From RBG-16-34-14 sp963798865 (GTDB lineage: Bacteria > Bacteroidota > Ignavibacteria > Ignavibacteriales > Ignavibacteriaceae), in NCBI GenBank assembly GCA_963798865.1, contig CAWCVZ010000004.1:1302001-1366000 (forward strand): a DNA stretch of 64,000 bases, given 5' to 3'. Of the stretch, positions 54,187 through 63,496 are shown one piece after another. Position numbers and translations under genes: made by a program. Each line of letters opens with the position of its first letter. Position 1 is the stretch's first letter. The notes below the pieces were generated by a model. The model saw nothing but the letters and a program-made list of their open reading frames with translations. It ran no database searches and was not told the DNA's origin.

Positions 54187-55080
54187 ATGAAGTTTAATCG
54201 CCAGTCTTTTTTCAATTCTTATAAAGATAATTTCGGAAATATTAATCAAACTCAAGTTTCCGGTTTGGAAAACCTTCTTAATTTTATTGAAGCCGATCAA
54301 AAAGTAACTGATTTACGATGGATAGCTTATATGCTTGCAACAGTTAAGCACGAATGTGCAGATACCTATCAGCCGGTTACAGAAAGAGGACAAAGAGCCT
54401 ACTTTGATAAATATGAAGCCGAATCTGCAATTGGAAAAAGGCTGGGGAATGCCGAGAAAGGTGATGGATATTTATTCCGCGGCAGAGGTTATGTGCAGAT
54501 TACCGGAAGAGCTAATTATGCAAAGCTCAGCAAATCTTTACAACTCGCCGATGAAGATAACTTAATTGAAAAGCCTGATAAAGCTTTATCACCCGATACA
54601 GCATATAAAATCATGTCTTATGGAATGATTAACGGAACTTTCACCGGGAAAAAACTTCAGGATTATATTAATTCATCAAAGGCTGACTATAGAGAAGCAC
54701 GAAGAATTATTAATGCCCTCGATCAGGCAGAGAAAATTGAAGGATATGCAAAAAAATTTGAATCAATTTTACAAAATAGTCTTGTTGCAAATGAAAGCAT
54801 TTCGAGAATAAGCGATGAGGAAAGAAAAAAATTGTTTGAAAATAATATTCTTGAAATTGATAAGATGTATGTCCCTGCAGGCAGCATGGTAAAAAACCTA
54901 TTAATGGAATTAGAAAGAGATAACAGGAATACATTTATAAAACTTCATGATGCTGATGTAAAAGGGCATATTGTTAAATATAGTTTTGTAGAAGGTGATC
55001 AAAATCTAATTTTTAATATTGCTAACGCATTGGGATTTAAAAATGTTACTAATGATATACTGGAGGTAAGGGATGTCTAA
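54187..55080 (+). CDS. GH19-type chitinase/lysozyme (endolysin-like)
   Basis: 297 residues without signal peptide. The first ~165 residues form a GH19 domain: the catalytic-acid region VKHECADTYQPVTERG (E56) and the signature YLFRGRGYVQITGRANY. GH19 enzymes cut chitin or peptidoglycan. Phage endolysins of this size are common. The C-terminal ~130 residues are helical and unassigned. A perfect GGAGGTGA ribosome site precedes the ATG. It overlaps the next gene by 8 bases. First gene of a six-gene operon, so it is not a lone prophage relic. Confidence 0.83.
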   Translation: MKFNRQSFFNSYKDNFGNINQTQVSGLENLLNFIEADQKVTDLRWIAYMLATVKHECADTYQPVTERGQRAYFDKYEAESAIGKRLGNAEKGDGYLFRGRGYVQITGRANYAKLSKSLQLADEDNLIEKPDKALSPDTAYKIMSYGMINGTFTGKKLQDYINSSKADYREARRIINALDQAEKIEGYAKKFESILQNSLVANESISRISDEERKKLFENNILEIDKMYVPAGSMVKNLLMELERDNRNTFIKLHDADVKGHIVKYSFVEGDQNLIFNIANALGFKNVTNDILEVRDV

Positions 55081-55804
55081 ATTAGTTACTGTTCTGGTTA
55101 TTGTTGTAATCGTTCTTGTAGGTTTATTTGCCTACTTTGGAGGATCATGGCAGAATAAAGAAAAAATTCATGCTGCTGAACTGGAGATGGAAAAACTTCG
55201 TTCTCAAAGGGATTCCCTTCAAACAGTTGTTAATTACCGCGATTCTTTGGAAAACATGATTGGAGAACAAATATCCTCAAAGAAGGATGAGGCTGAGGTT
55301 CTCCGCCGGGAAGTTTATAAACTGGAAAATGAACGTAAGGAAAAACAATTTACAGTTCGAAGTCTTCACAAAAAAGAAGATCTGCAAAACAAATTCAAAG
55401 AAACATTTCCTGAGGTTGCAAACTCAGATTGGGGTGTAACGGAAGTATTTAACGAACAGTATGGAGTGGGAATTGAATATCTTCTTATACCATTATGGTT
55501 TAATGAAACATTTATTATTGATCATAATAACAGCAAGCTTTATCAGGCACAGAAAGATAAACTTGTGGCGGTTGATTCACTCAATCAATACGTAATTGTT
55601 TTACAGGATTCGGTTTTGGTTCTAGAAAAGTTAAACCGCAAAGCTTACGAGGAAGGTTATAACACTGCATATATAAAATATGAAGACCTTAATGAGAAAT
55701 ATATAAGTGAGCTTCAAAAAGGAAAAATTGATTGGGGACTTCAGGCAGCCGGTTTTGTAGGTGGAGGTATTATTGGTGTTTTAATTGGTCGGGGTACAAA
55801 ATGA
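55073..55804 (+). CDS. Membrane coiled-coil protein (spanin-like layout)
   Basis: 243 residues. N-terminal membrane span at ~4-22, then a Glu/Lys/Arg-rich coiled coil at ~30-100 and again at ~160-220, and a C-terminal Gly-rich hydrophobic segment (GFVGGGIIGVLIG). The order lysozyme gene then single-span coiled-coil gene is that of phage endolysin and inner-membrane spanin (Rz), but the protein is longer than most spanins and has a folded middle (~105-160). No sequence family recognised. Confidence 0.6.
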   Translation: MSKLVTVLVIVVIVLVGLFAYFGGSWQNKEKIHAAELEMEKLRSQRDSLQTVVNYRDSLENMIGEQISSKKDEAEVLRREVYKLENERKEKQFTVRSLHKKEDLQNKFKETFPEVANSDWGVTEVFNEQYGVGIEYLLIPLWFNETFIIDHNNSKLYQAQKDKLVAVDSLNQYVIVLQDSVLVLEKLNRKAYEEGYNTAYIKYEDLNEKYISELQKGKIDWGLQAAGFVGGGIIGVLIGRGTK

Positions 55805-55833
55805 ATTTCACAGTTTAACGAAAGGATTAATTT

Positions 55834-56403
55834 ATGACTTCCTCAAAAGTATGGACTTATGAAACTCTAGCAAAAGCAAACGGAGATGAACTGGAAAAAA
55901 TTTTATTAAGCGGTACCCCACCCGATATTGAACAGCTTAATGGTTATATCTATTGCGGTTGGAACCATGAATGGATTGGAAATCTTTCGGGTAAAAAATT
56001 CAAAAAAGGTTTTATGAAAAAGGATGGGAGAAATTTCGGATATAATGAGCTTGTTATTCAGGATGGAAAAGAATATATGGGAGAATGGAAACAGAAAATT
56101 ACAAGCAGCGGTAAACCTGAACAGCTTGGATACTTCCGGACATCATTTGTAAAAGATGAACCTCCGACAAAATTATATGAACCATATATGCATCTTGCAC
56201 ATTTTAATTATGATATTCCTAATATGCATAAATGGTACCTTAGCTTCTTCAGAGTTATCAGAGATTTTGTTGTTTGCCCTAATCCCGGAGATAACAGCTT
56301 AATGTTGTGCAAAGCTTACCTTAGAGTGTTTCCCTTTTTAAATATTTTTTATTGTTATTTCCTGCTGGGGCATAAAGAAAAAATAAAATATCTCCCCTGG
56401 TAG
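55834..56403 (+). CDS. Conserved-looking protein of unknown function in the lipase/GMC operon
   Basis: 189 residues. It is rich in aromatic residues and Gly/Lys (GYIYCGWNHEWIG, MGEWKQK), with a hydrophobic C-terminal segment (FPFLNIFYCYFLL) that may associate with the membrane. I do not recognise a family. The central ELGYFR/HLAHFNYDIPN region carries His residues but no known active-site pattern. The start is 29 bases after the coiled-coil gene and the stop is 37 bases before the GMC gene, so it is part of the operon. Confidence 0.6.
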   Translation: MTSSKVWTYETLAKANGDELEKILLSGTPPDIEQLNGYIYCGWNHEWIGNLSGKKFKKGFMKKDGRNFGYNELVIQDGKEYMGEWKQKITSSGKPEQLGYFRTSFVKDEPPTKLYEPYMHLAHFNYDIPNMHKWYLSFFRVIRDFVVCPNPGDNSLMLCKAYLRVFPFLNIFYCYFLLGHKEKIKYLPW

Positions 56404-56440
56404 TGATTATTTTTTTTATTTATTTAATTGGAGTCGAACA

Positions 56441-58840
56441 ATGCTTACAAAGAAGGAGATAGTTCTTAGTTCATACTTAAAGATATTACTCGTTATTAAT
56501 TTTCTTTTATTTGTTTCATGCTGCATTAATCTTTTTGCATCTTCATTATTTGCAAATTTTAATTCATTCTCACTGATAATTTTTTCTGCTTTCGCACTGG
56601 TAAATATTTTACTATGCTGGTTTTCCATATCCGATTTAAGAAGATTTACTCTGCTGGTTAAGCTGCTTGCATGGCTGTTTGTAATATCAGTATTGTTGGG
56701 CGCGTATGTTCTTATTTGGAGAGATACAAGTTCTGAAGTAGTATATTTTAAATTTCTTTTACCTCTTAAAACTCTATTTATTATTTCACTCATTTATGAT
56801 GCGGTTAATGCTGTTCTTACTTATGTTTTGTTATCCTCGGCAGAACGTGCAAGATATAACTTAAAATATTTTTCTCCTATTCAGTTTAAAACACTTGAAG
56901 CTCTGGCAGATGTAGTTATAACGGGAAAGGAAGAAATTATTCCTGCTGAAACCGTTGCACAAAATGTAGATACATACTTTAAAACATTTCAGGCTAAATC
57001 AAAATGGACAATGGCATTAGTAATTACAGGTTTATACTTCTACCCTATTTTATCATTGTACCCGCCGCTTCCTTATATCTCACCCGAAAAAAGAATTGCA
57101 TTCCTTAAAAAAAGATTTTACAGGGATATTGAATCAAGACTCATTCCAGAATTCTGGCGGGTAATTGCTCAGGGGATGATCAGGATAGCAAAGCAAATGT
57201 GCTATATAGGATACTACAATGATAAAAGAACTTTTGCTTCTGTGGGTTACATACCTTTTTCAGAAAGAAAAGAAAAAGAAGAAAGATTTGCAAAATCTCC
57301 AGTAGTTAAATCCCCGGAACTTTTTGTTAAATCAGAAAAAGATATTAAAAAAGATTCTGTTGAAGGTGATGTGGTAATTATTGGTTCTGGTGCAGCCGCA
57401 TCTATACTTGCAAAAGGTTTGGTAGAGAACGGCAGAAAAGTTTTAATGATAGAAAGAGGAAACCATGAAATACCGGAGACATTTAATGAAAACGAAATGG
57501 AAATGGTTTCAAGACTTTTTCAGGATGGCGCAATTCAGGCAGCAAGAGATTTCCGGTTTACAGTTTTCCAGGGAAGCTGCGTTGGGGGATCAACTGTTTT
57601 AAATAATGCAGTTTGCTTTAAAATGCCCGAGGCTGTACTCGATAACTGGAATCAAAATCTTAATGCAGGACTGAAAAAATCTGAAGTTTTAAATTCAATG
57701 GATAAAGTCTGGAATCTCATCGGGACAAATAATATGGGTAGTTATGATGAAGCAGTTAATGCTAAAGTAAAACTTAACCCCGGCGGCTATTTATTTAAGG
57801 ATGGATGTAAGAAATTAGGTTATGATTCCCTCCCTCATATTACTAATTCTGTAAATGCAAATATATCTGGATGCGTTGGCTGCGGATATTGCAACATCGG
57901 ATGTCAGTATAATAAAAAACTTTCAATGCTTACAACGGTTCTTCCGGAGATTCAGAAAAAATATGGAAAGGAAAATTTAGAAATTATTGCAGGCTGCGAA
58001 GCCATAAAGCTCAATAAAAATGGAAGCGGAATTAAATATGTTGAATGCCAGTTTAACAATGGCAGAAAAATTAAAGTTTACGGAAAAACATTTGTTGTTT
58101 CGGCAGGAGCTATTTCATCCAGTATTCTTCTTTTAAAATCTAAATTGGGAATTAATAATGCGGGAATGAATCTTTCATTTAATGTAGGTTCACAGTTAAC
58201 TGCATCCTATCCTTTCAAAATAGATTCATATGATGGTCTCCAGATATCACATTATATGCAGGCTTCTCCTAACAGAGGATACATAATGGAATCATGGTTT
58301 AATCCTCCAATGTTTCAATCTACAGCAATGCCCGGCTGGTTTGAAGATCATTATAATAATATGAAACGTTATGATAGGCTTGCCTGTGTTGGAATTTTAG
58401 TAGGGTCAGAATCAAATGCAAAAGTAAAAACAGCAGGTTTAACAGGAAGAGAAATAGATTACACCCCTTCAAAAAAAGATTTTGATACATTGCTTGCTGG
58501 ACTTGAACTTGCGGGAGAAATTATGCTTGCAAGCGGGGCAGAATCTGTAATGCCTAATTCATTTAAATATTATGAATTCCGAAAAAATGATGAAGTAAAA
58601 AAACTGCACGAGTTAATAAAAGATCCGAGTGAAATTACTCTCGGCACCGGGCATCCCCAGGGTGGAAATATATTAAGCGGCAGCGCTGAAAAAGGCGTTG
58701 TAAATCCTGAGTTTAAAGTTTTTGGTTTCAACAACCTTTATGTATGCGATGCAAGTGTTTTTCCAACAAGCCTTGGAGTAAATCCACAATTAACTGTAAT
58801 GGGGCTTGCCGATTATGCAGTTCAATTTGTGAAGAATTAG
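56441..58840 (+). CDS. GMC-family flavin oxidoreductase fused to a four-helix membrane domain
   Basis: 799 residues. Four membrane spans at about 15-130, then a linker similar in position to the N-terminal extension of long-chain fatty alcohol oxidases. The FAD fold starts near 311 (VVIIGSGAAAS). A Cys cluster GCVGCGYCNIGC lies near 478-488. The catalytic His is in GTGHPQGGN (~737) and the final substrate/FAD motif is NPQLTVMGLADYA. GMC enzymes oxidise alcohols. With a patatin lipase in the operon, a long-chain lipid alcohol or sterol-like substrate is plausible. The membrane fusion is unusual. Confidence 0.85.
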   Translation: MLTKKEIVLSSYLKILLVINFLLFVSCCINLFASSLFANFNSFSLIIFSAFALVNILLCWFSISDLRRFTLLVKLLAWLFVISVLLGAYVLIWRDTSSEVVYFKFLLPLKTLFIISLIYDAVNAVLTYVLLSSAERARYNLKYFSPIQFKTLEALADVVITGKEEIIPAETVAQNVDTYFKTFQAKSKWTMALVITGLYFYPILSLYPPLPYISPEKRIAFLKKRFYRDIESRLIPEFWRVIAQGMIRIAKQMCYIGYYNDKRTFASVGYIPFSERKEKEERFAKSPVVKSPELFVKSEKDIKKDSVEGDVVIIGSGAAASILAKGLVENGRKVLMIERGNHEIPETFNENEMEMVSRLFQDGAIQAARDFRFTVFQGSCVGGSTVLNNAVCFKMPEAVLDNWNQNLNAGLKKSEVLNSMDKVWNLIGTNNMGSYDEAVNAKVKLNPGGYLFKDGCKKLGYDSLPHITNSVNANISGCVGCGYCNIGCQYNKKLSMLTTVLPEIQKKYGKENLEIIAGCEAIKLNKNGSGIKYVECQFNNGRKIKVYGKTFVVSAGAISSSILLLKSKLGINNAGMNLSFNVGSQLTASYPFKIDSYDGLQISHYMQASPNRGYIMESWFNPPMFQSTAMPGWFEDHYNNMKRYDRLACVGILVGSESNAKVKTAGLTGREIDYTPSKKDFDTLLAGLELAGEIMLASGAESVMPNSFKYYEFRKNDEVKKLHELIKDPSEITLGTGHPQGGNILSGSAEKGVVNPEFKVFGFNNLYVCDASVFPTSLGVNPQLTVMGLADYAVQFVKN

Positions 58841-58934
58841 TCTTAAAAAGACTCGCAAAAAATATGTTGAGCACCCGGTAATTGATGGAAGAAATAAAAA
58901 TAATTTTTTAGCTAGATAAAAAAAGGACCTTACA

Positions 58935-59900
58935 ATGTTTGATAATGCTGTTATTGAAGTTGCTATAGGACTTGCATTTGTTTACTGTATTTACAGTCTT
59001 TTTACTACAATAATAAATGAAATTATTGCCTCTGCTCTTAGCTTGCGTGCCCGGATGTTGAAACGCGCAATTAAACGTATGTTGATGGACAATGATGAAA
59101 CTTTCCTTGGCAAAAAACTTTTTAATGAATTCTTTGAGCACCCGCTCATAAAATATATGAGCAGCGGTTTTTTCTACCGAACTCCTTCTTATATCTCGCA
59201 GGGAAGTTTTTCAAAAACATTAATTGATATTCTGAAAAAATATGATTCACCCGATACTAAATCTGAAATTCAAAAGGTAAAAGATAAACTTGATGAGCTG
59301 GGAAAAAAAGAGAATTTACCTAAATGGGAAAGTGATACAATAAAACTTATCAACTCATTTCTCAATGATGCAAAAGATGACCTTGATAAATTTAAAGATA
59401 AGCTTGAGGGATGGTTTAATGATACAATGGAAAGAGCATCGGGCTGGTATAAAAGGCAAACTCAGCTTATAATTATTTTCTTAGGTTTTATCCTTGCAAT
59501 TGGTTTTAATGTAAATACATTTGAGATCGTTAGCCGTCTTTCAAATGATAAAGCTGCACGCGAACAAATAATAAACATCGCTGAGAATTATGTAAAAGAC
59601 AGGCAATCAACTGTTTCTGATACTTCAACTTCACAACGATTAGATAGCCTGGTTTTAAAAGCTAAAATTCTTTATGAAGAAGAAGTTGAACCTGTAAATC
59701 AAATATTCAGTTTGGGATTGGCTTCATGGAATCAAACCGGTGGATTCTGGAACAGCATTTTAGGATGTCTTATAACTGCTCTTGCAATCTCTCTCGGCGC
59801 CCCCTTCTGGTTTGATATGTTAAGCAAGCTTGTGAAACTAAGAGGCACCGGCTCAAAACCTGCCGAAGAGAAAGAGAAAGAAAAAACTTCTGCCGGATAA
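58935..59900 (+). CDS. Membrane protein of unknown function
   Basis: 321 residues. One N-terminal membrane span (about 8-30), a long charged helical middle (30-170), then two more spans (~175-195 and ~272-298). The start FDNAVIEVAIGLAFVYCIYSL with following NEIIAS resembles uncharacterised proteins I have seen beside patatin genes, but no domain name can be given. It lies between the GMC oxidoreductase and the lipase and may form their membrane scaffold. Hypothetical. Confidence 0.6.
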   Translation: MFDNAVIEVAIGLAFVYCIYSLFTTIINEIIASALSLRARMLKRAIKRMLMDNDETFLGKKLFNEFFEHPLIKYMSSGFFYRTPSYISQGSFSKTLIDILKKYDSPDTKSEIQKVKDKLDELGKKENLPKWESDTIKLINSFLNDAKDDLDKFKDKLEGWFNDTMERASGWYKRQTQLIIIFLGFILAIGFNVNTFEIVSRLSNDKAAREQIINIAENYVKDRQSTVSDTSTSQRLDSLVLKAKILYEEEVEPVNQIFSLGLASWNQTGGFWNSILGCLITALAISLGAPFWFDMLSKLVKLRGTGSKPAEEKEKEKTSAG

Positions 59901-59966
59901 TAATTAAATGTTCATTTTAAATTAGGATTTTATTTTCCAAAAAGTAAAAATTGCATAAGGGATCAA

Positions 59967-61187
59967 ATGGAAACAGAATTTTTTACAAAACATCCTGACG
60001 TTCAAAATATTATTACTGAACTCAAAACAAAAAATATTATTGTATCTGATGTTCTTGATGAAGAAGGAAACCAGTATGTAGATCTCGTTCAGGAAGGAGG
60101 AGGTGTTCTCGGTATTGCGTTACTTGGCTATACTTATGTTCTCGAACAGGTTGGTATAAGATTTTTTAGCCTTGCCGGAACTTCTGCAGGGGCTATAAAT
60201 ACAATACTTCTTGCTTCAGTTGATGAGATAAACAAATCAAAAACGGAGGAGATACTCGAATACCTGGCTAACCAAAATCTTTTCGATTTTGTTGATGGTC
60301 CGACTTCAGTAAAAAAATTTTTAAATGCTGTTAGGGATGATTCAACAATATTTACAAAAACTTTATGGGGATTATTATCGCTTCAATATTTTTTTAAATA
60401 CCAGGGTTTAAATCCCGGGGAAGAATTCAGGAAATGGATTGTAGAAATCCTGAAGAAGAATAATATTAATTCTACAGAAGATCTCGCAATTTTAAGGAAA
60501 ATTCCAAAAGGACTAAAGATCAGAGAAGGTGTTGCAAAAAACATAGATGGTCTTGAACCGAAATTAAAAATTATTGCAGCTGAAATTACTACAGAAACAA
60601 GAGTGATATTCCCTGAAATGAATTTTCTTTTTTGGAATGAGCCTCAAAAAGTAAATCCTGCGGATTATGTCCGCGCTTCAATGTCTATCCCTCTTTTCTT
60701 TCAGTCATTCAAAGTTAAAACCGGTAATAAAAATAAAGATGATTGGCATAATTGCGTCAGGTTTGAAGGCGAACCTCCTGAAGAATCTGTTTTTGTTGAT
60801 GGAGGAGTCTTATCTAATTTTCCCATTGATGTTTTTCACAACCGGTTAATAGTTCCCCGGCTTCCAACTTTTGGAGTAAAGCTTGGAGATGACAGGGATA
60901 AAGCAAGCGAAACCGGAACCATTCCAAATTTTCTTATGGCAATTTTTAACAGCACAAGGCATGTTCTTGATTTCCAGTTTCTGTTAACAAATCCGGATTA
61001 TGAAAACCTTATTGCAAAGGTTGATACAGGAAAACATAACTGGCTTAATTTTTCAATGCCCGATAATGATAAAAGAGATTTATTTATTAGAGGTGCAAAA
61101 GCGGCTGATGAATTCTTAAGAAAATTTGATTGGGAAAAATATAAAGGGATACGTGAAGAATTGCTTAAACCGGATTTACGGGAATAA
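59967..61187 (+). CDS. Patatin-like phospholipase
   Basis: 406 residues. Oxyanion hole GGGVLG at 44-49, nucleophile S73 in GTSAG, and catalytic D278 in VDGGVLSNFP form the Ser-Asp dyad of patatins, which release fatty acids from membrane lipids. No signal peptide. Last gene of the operon. A short hairpin (AAACCC/GGGTTT) begins at the stop codon. Patatins occur in secreted virulence lipases, in lipid turnover and in anti-phage defence; context here (GH19 enzyme and membrane proteins) leaves these open. Confidence 0.9.
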   Translation: METEFFTKHPDVQNIITELKTKNIIVSDVLDEEGNQYVDLVQEGGGVLGIALLGYTYVLEQVGIRFFSLAGTSAGAINTILLASVDEINKSKTEEILEYLANQNLFDFVDGPTSVKKFLNAVRDDSTIFTKTLWGLLSLQYFFKYQGLNPGEEFRKWIVEILKKNNINSTEDLAILRKIPKGLKIREGVAKNIDGLEPKLKIIAAEITTETRVIFPEMNFLFWNEPQKVNPADYVRASMSIPLFFQSFKVKTGNKNKDDWHNCVRFEGEPPEESVFVDGGVLSNFPIDVFHNRLIVPRLPTFGVKLGDDRDKASETGTIPNFLMAIFNSTRHVLDFQFLLTNPDYENLIAKVDTGKHNWLNFSMPDNDKRDLFIRGAKAADEFLRKFDWEKYKGIREELLKPDLRE

Positions 61188-61383
61188 AACCCATATACGG
61201 GTTTCACCGGCAATATGATAATCGTGCAAATAAAAACATTTCTTACCGTTTTTATATATCGTATCCCTCCATTTATTTGAGATTCTCAAGAACAAATAAA
61301 TTCTAAAAAAAAATTCTTTAAAAGAATTTAAACTAATTCTACCAATTTCAATTTTACATTGTCTAATGATTAATTGTAAATTC

Positions 61384-61399
61384 TTCACAAAAATGTGAA
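61384..61399. promoter_or_regulatory. Perfect inverted repeat upstream of macA
   Basis: TTCACA-AAAA-TGTGAA, a 6-4-6 palindrome 50 bases before the macA ATG. It has the size of a dimeric regulator operator. A second palindrome (AAATTCTTT-A-AAAGAATTT) stands at 61311-61329 and may end the preceding operon. Confidence 0.45.
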
Positions 61400-61449
61400 T
61401 ATGTAACCGAGTTAATAAATTTTTCTAATTTTTTTGCGGAAAATCAAAA

Positions 61450-62736
61450 ATGAAAAAGAAATACATCATCTATACATTACTATTTATTATAATAGCAGCC
61501 GCGGCTTACTTCTTCTTTTGGGGAAGATCAGATAAAGAGACAAAATATATTTTTGCAGAATTGCAACACGGCGATATAAGCAATACTATTACTTCCACCG
61601 GAACTCTGGAAGCACTAAAAACCATAGATGTTGGTACGCAAGTCTCCGGTAGAATTGATAAAATATTTGTGGACTACAATTCCAATGTGAAAAAAGGACA
61701 ACTGTTAGCTGTTTTGGATACTACTGCACTTTCACTTCAGGTTAGTGACGCGCAATCAAATCTTGAAAAAGCTAAAGCTCAATACGATATGGCTTCTTCG
61801 CAATACGAAAGAGATAAAACTTTGTATGAAAAAGGATTTTTGTCTGAACTGGATTTTATTAATTCAAAAACAACACGTGAAACTTCACTATCAGATTTTC
61901 ATTCATCTCAAACAGCACTGCAAAGAGCACAGACTAATTTAAACTATGCTTACATTTATTCACCAATAAGTGGTACCATTATAAGTAAAAATGTTGAGGA
62001 AGGACAAACCGTTGCAGCAAGCTTATCGACTCCAACATTGTTCCAGATAGCTGAAAATCTTTCCAATATGCAGATACTTGCAGCTGTTGATGAAAGCGAT
62101 ATAGGACAAATTGAAATCGGGCAGGATGCTGAATTTACAGTGCAGGCTTACCCCGAAAAAAAATTTTCCGGAAAAGTTACACAGATAAGATTAAACTCAG
62201 AAGTCGTGCAAAATGTTGTTAACTATACTGTTGTAGTAAATGCACAAAATAAAGACATTCTGCTACTTCCCGGAATGACCGCTACAATTGATTTTTATGT
62301 CGAACAAAAGAATAATGTTCTGATGGTTCCTAACTCAGCTTTAGCTTTTAAACCGACTGATGAAATGTTAGCTCAATTAAAAACTGAAATGCAAAATAAA
62401 TATCCGGATAGTCTTAAGAACAAATACAATAATTTTGCTAACCGAAATTTTAACCAGGGACCGGGAATGAATAATCCATCAAAAAACAACAGCTCCGGCA
62501 AAAACAAAAATATGGGAAGAGTATGGTATCTGGATGAAAACGGAAAGTTAAAAGTTAATATGGTTGTACTTGGTCTTTCCGATGGCAAGAAAACAGAAAT
62601 TGTATCTGGGAAAAATCTCAAAGAAGGTATGAAGGTTATTACCGGTATTGAAAATAATGATACTAATACTACAAACAATTCAAATGTATTAAATCAGAAC
62701 CAGGGGCTCCCGCGTGGAATAAGAAGAGGATTTTAA
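61450..62736 (+). CDS. macA: MacA-like periplasmic adaptor of an ABC efflux system
   Basis: 428 residues, RND/HlyD-type membrane fusion protein. N-terminal membrane anchor at ~5-23, lipoyl half-motifs (VGTQVSGRIDKIFV and IYSPISGTII), a coiled-coil hairpin between them (~90-160), then beta-barrel and membrane-proximal domains. It has an Asn-rich insert near 325-355 (PGMNNPSKNNSS). It bridges the MacB transporter to an outer-membrane channel; no tolC gene is in the window. Eleven bases before macB-type ATPase. Confidence 0.88.
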   Translation: MKKKYIIYTLLFIIIAAAAYFFFWGRSDKETKYIFAELQHGDISNTITSTGTLEALKTIDVGTQVSGRIDKIFVDYNSNVKKGQLLAVLDTTALSLQVSDAQSNLEKAKAQYDMASSQYERDKTLYEKGFLSELDFINSKTTRETSLSDFHSSQTALQRAQTNLNYAYIYSPISGTIISKNVEEGQTVAASLSTPTLFQIAENLSNMQILAAVDESDIGQIEIGQDAEFTVQAYPEKKFSGKVTQIRLNSEVVQNVVNYTVVVNAQNKDILLLPGMTATIDFYVEQKNNVLMVPNSALAFKPTDEMLAQLKTEMQNKYPDSLKNKYNNFANRNFNQGPGMNNPSKNNSSGKNKNMGRVWYLDENGKLKVNMVVLGLSDGKKTEIVSGKNLKEGMKVITGIENNDTNTTNNSNVLNQNQGLPRGIRRGF

Positions 62737-62747
62737 TAAGAGATAAA

Positions 62748-63494
62748 ATGAAAACGATTATTAAAACTGTAGAGCTAACAAAAAAATATAAAATAGGTGA
62801 AGTAGAAGTGCCTGCACTTAATTCTGTTAATCTTAGTGTTGATGAGGGAGAATTTGTTGCCGTAATGGGTGCTTCAGGGTCAGGTAAATCTACTTTAATG
62901 AACCTGATTGGCTGCTTAGATCAGCCAACATCCGGGGAATATTTTCTTGATGAAATAAATACAAGCAGGCTTTCAAAAAACGAATACGCCACAATAAGGA
63001 ATCAAAAAATAGGATTTGTCTTTCAGGGATTTAATCTTTTATCAAGAACTACTGCTTTGGAAAATGTTGAGCTTCCATTAATGTATGATAGAAGTTTAAG
63101 AATATTAAATCCACGCGCAAAAGCTGAAGAAGTTTTAAAGAGAGTCGGCTTAGCAGAAAGAATGGATCATCAGCCGAATCAATTATCCGGCGGACAGCAG
63201 CAAAGGGTTGCAATTGCCAGGGCATTGGTTAATGAACCATCGCTGATTTTAGCAGATGAACCTACAGGTAATCTTGACAGCAAAATGTCTGTTGAAGTTT
63301 TAGGACTTTTCCAGGAATTAAATAATGATGGAATAACTATAGTTTTGGTTACGCATGAAAGAGACTATGCGAAATTCGCTAAGAGAATTGTAGAGCTGAA
63401 AGATGGAAAAATAATAAAAGATGTCCCTATTAAAGACAGATTAGTAGCTGAGGAAGAACTTAAAAAATTAAATGAAGAAGTAACCGAGGTCTGA
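62748..63494 (+). CDS. MacB-type ABC transporter ATP-binding protein
   Basis: 248 residues, LolD/MacB family. Walker A GASGSGKST at 41-49, signature LSGGQQQR, Walker B LILADEPTGNLDS and the H-loop THE. In E. coli MacB this domain is fused to the permease; here it is separate. It drives mechanotransmission by the following permease. Two bases separate its stop from the next ATG. Confidence 0.93.
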   Translation: MKTIIKTVELTKKYKIGEVEVPALNSVNLSVDEGEFVAVMGASGSGKSTLMNLIGCLDQPTSGEYFLDEINTSRLSKNEYATIRNQKIGFVFQGFNLLSRTTALENVELPLMYDRSLRILNPRAKAEEVLKRVGLAERMDHQPNQLSGGQQQRVAIARALVNEPSLILADEPTGNLDSKMSVEVLGLFQELNNDGITIVLVTHERDYAKFAKRIVELKDGKIIKDVPIKDRLVAEEELKKLNEEVTEV

Positions 63495-63496
63495 TA

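Noticed and set aside
54187..56403. Prophage remnant suggested by a lysozyme followed by a spanin-like gene
   Set aside because: No integrase, portal, capsid, tail or repressor genes are nearby, and the genes continue into a metabolic/lipase operon with strong bacterial ribosome sites.
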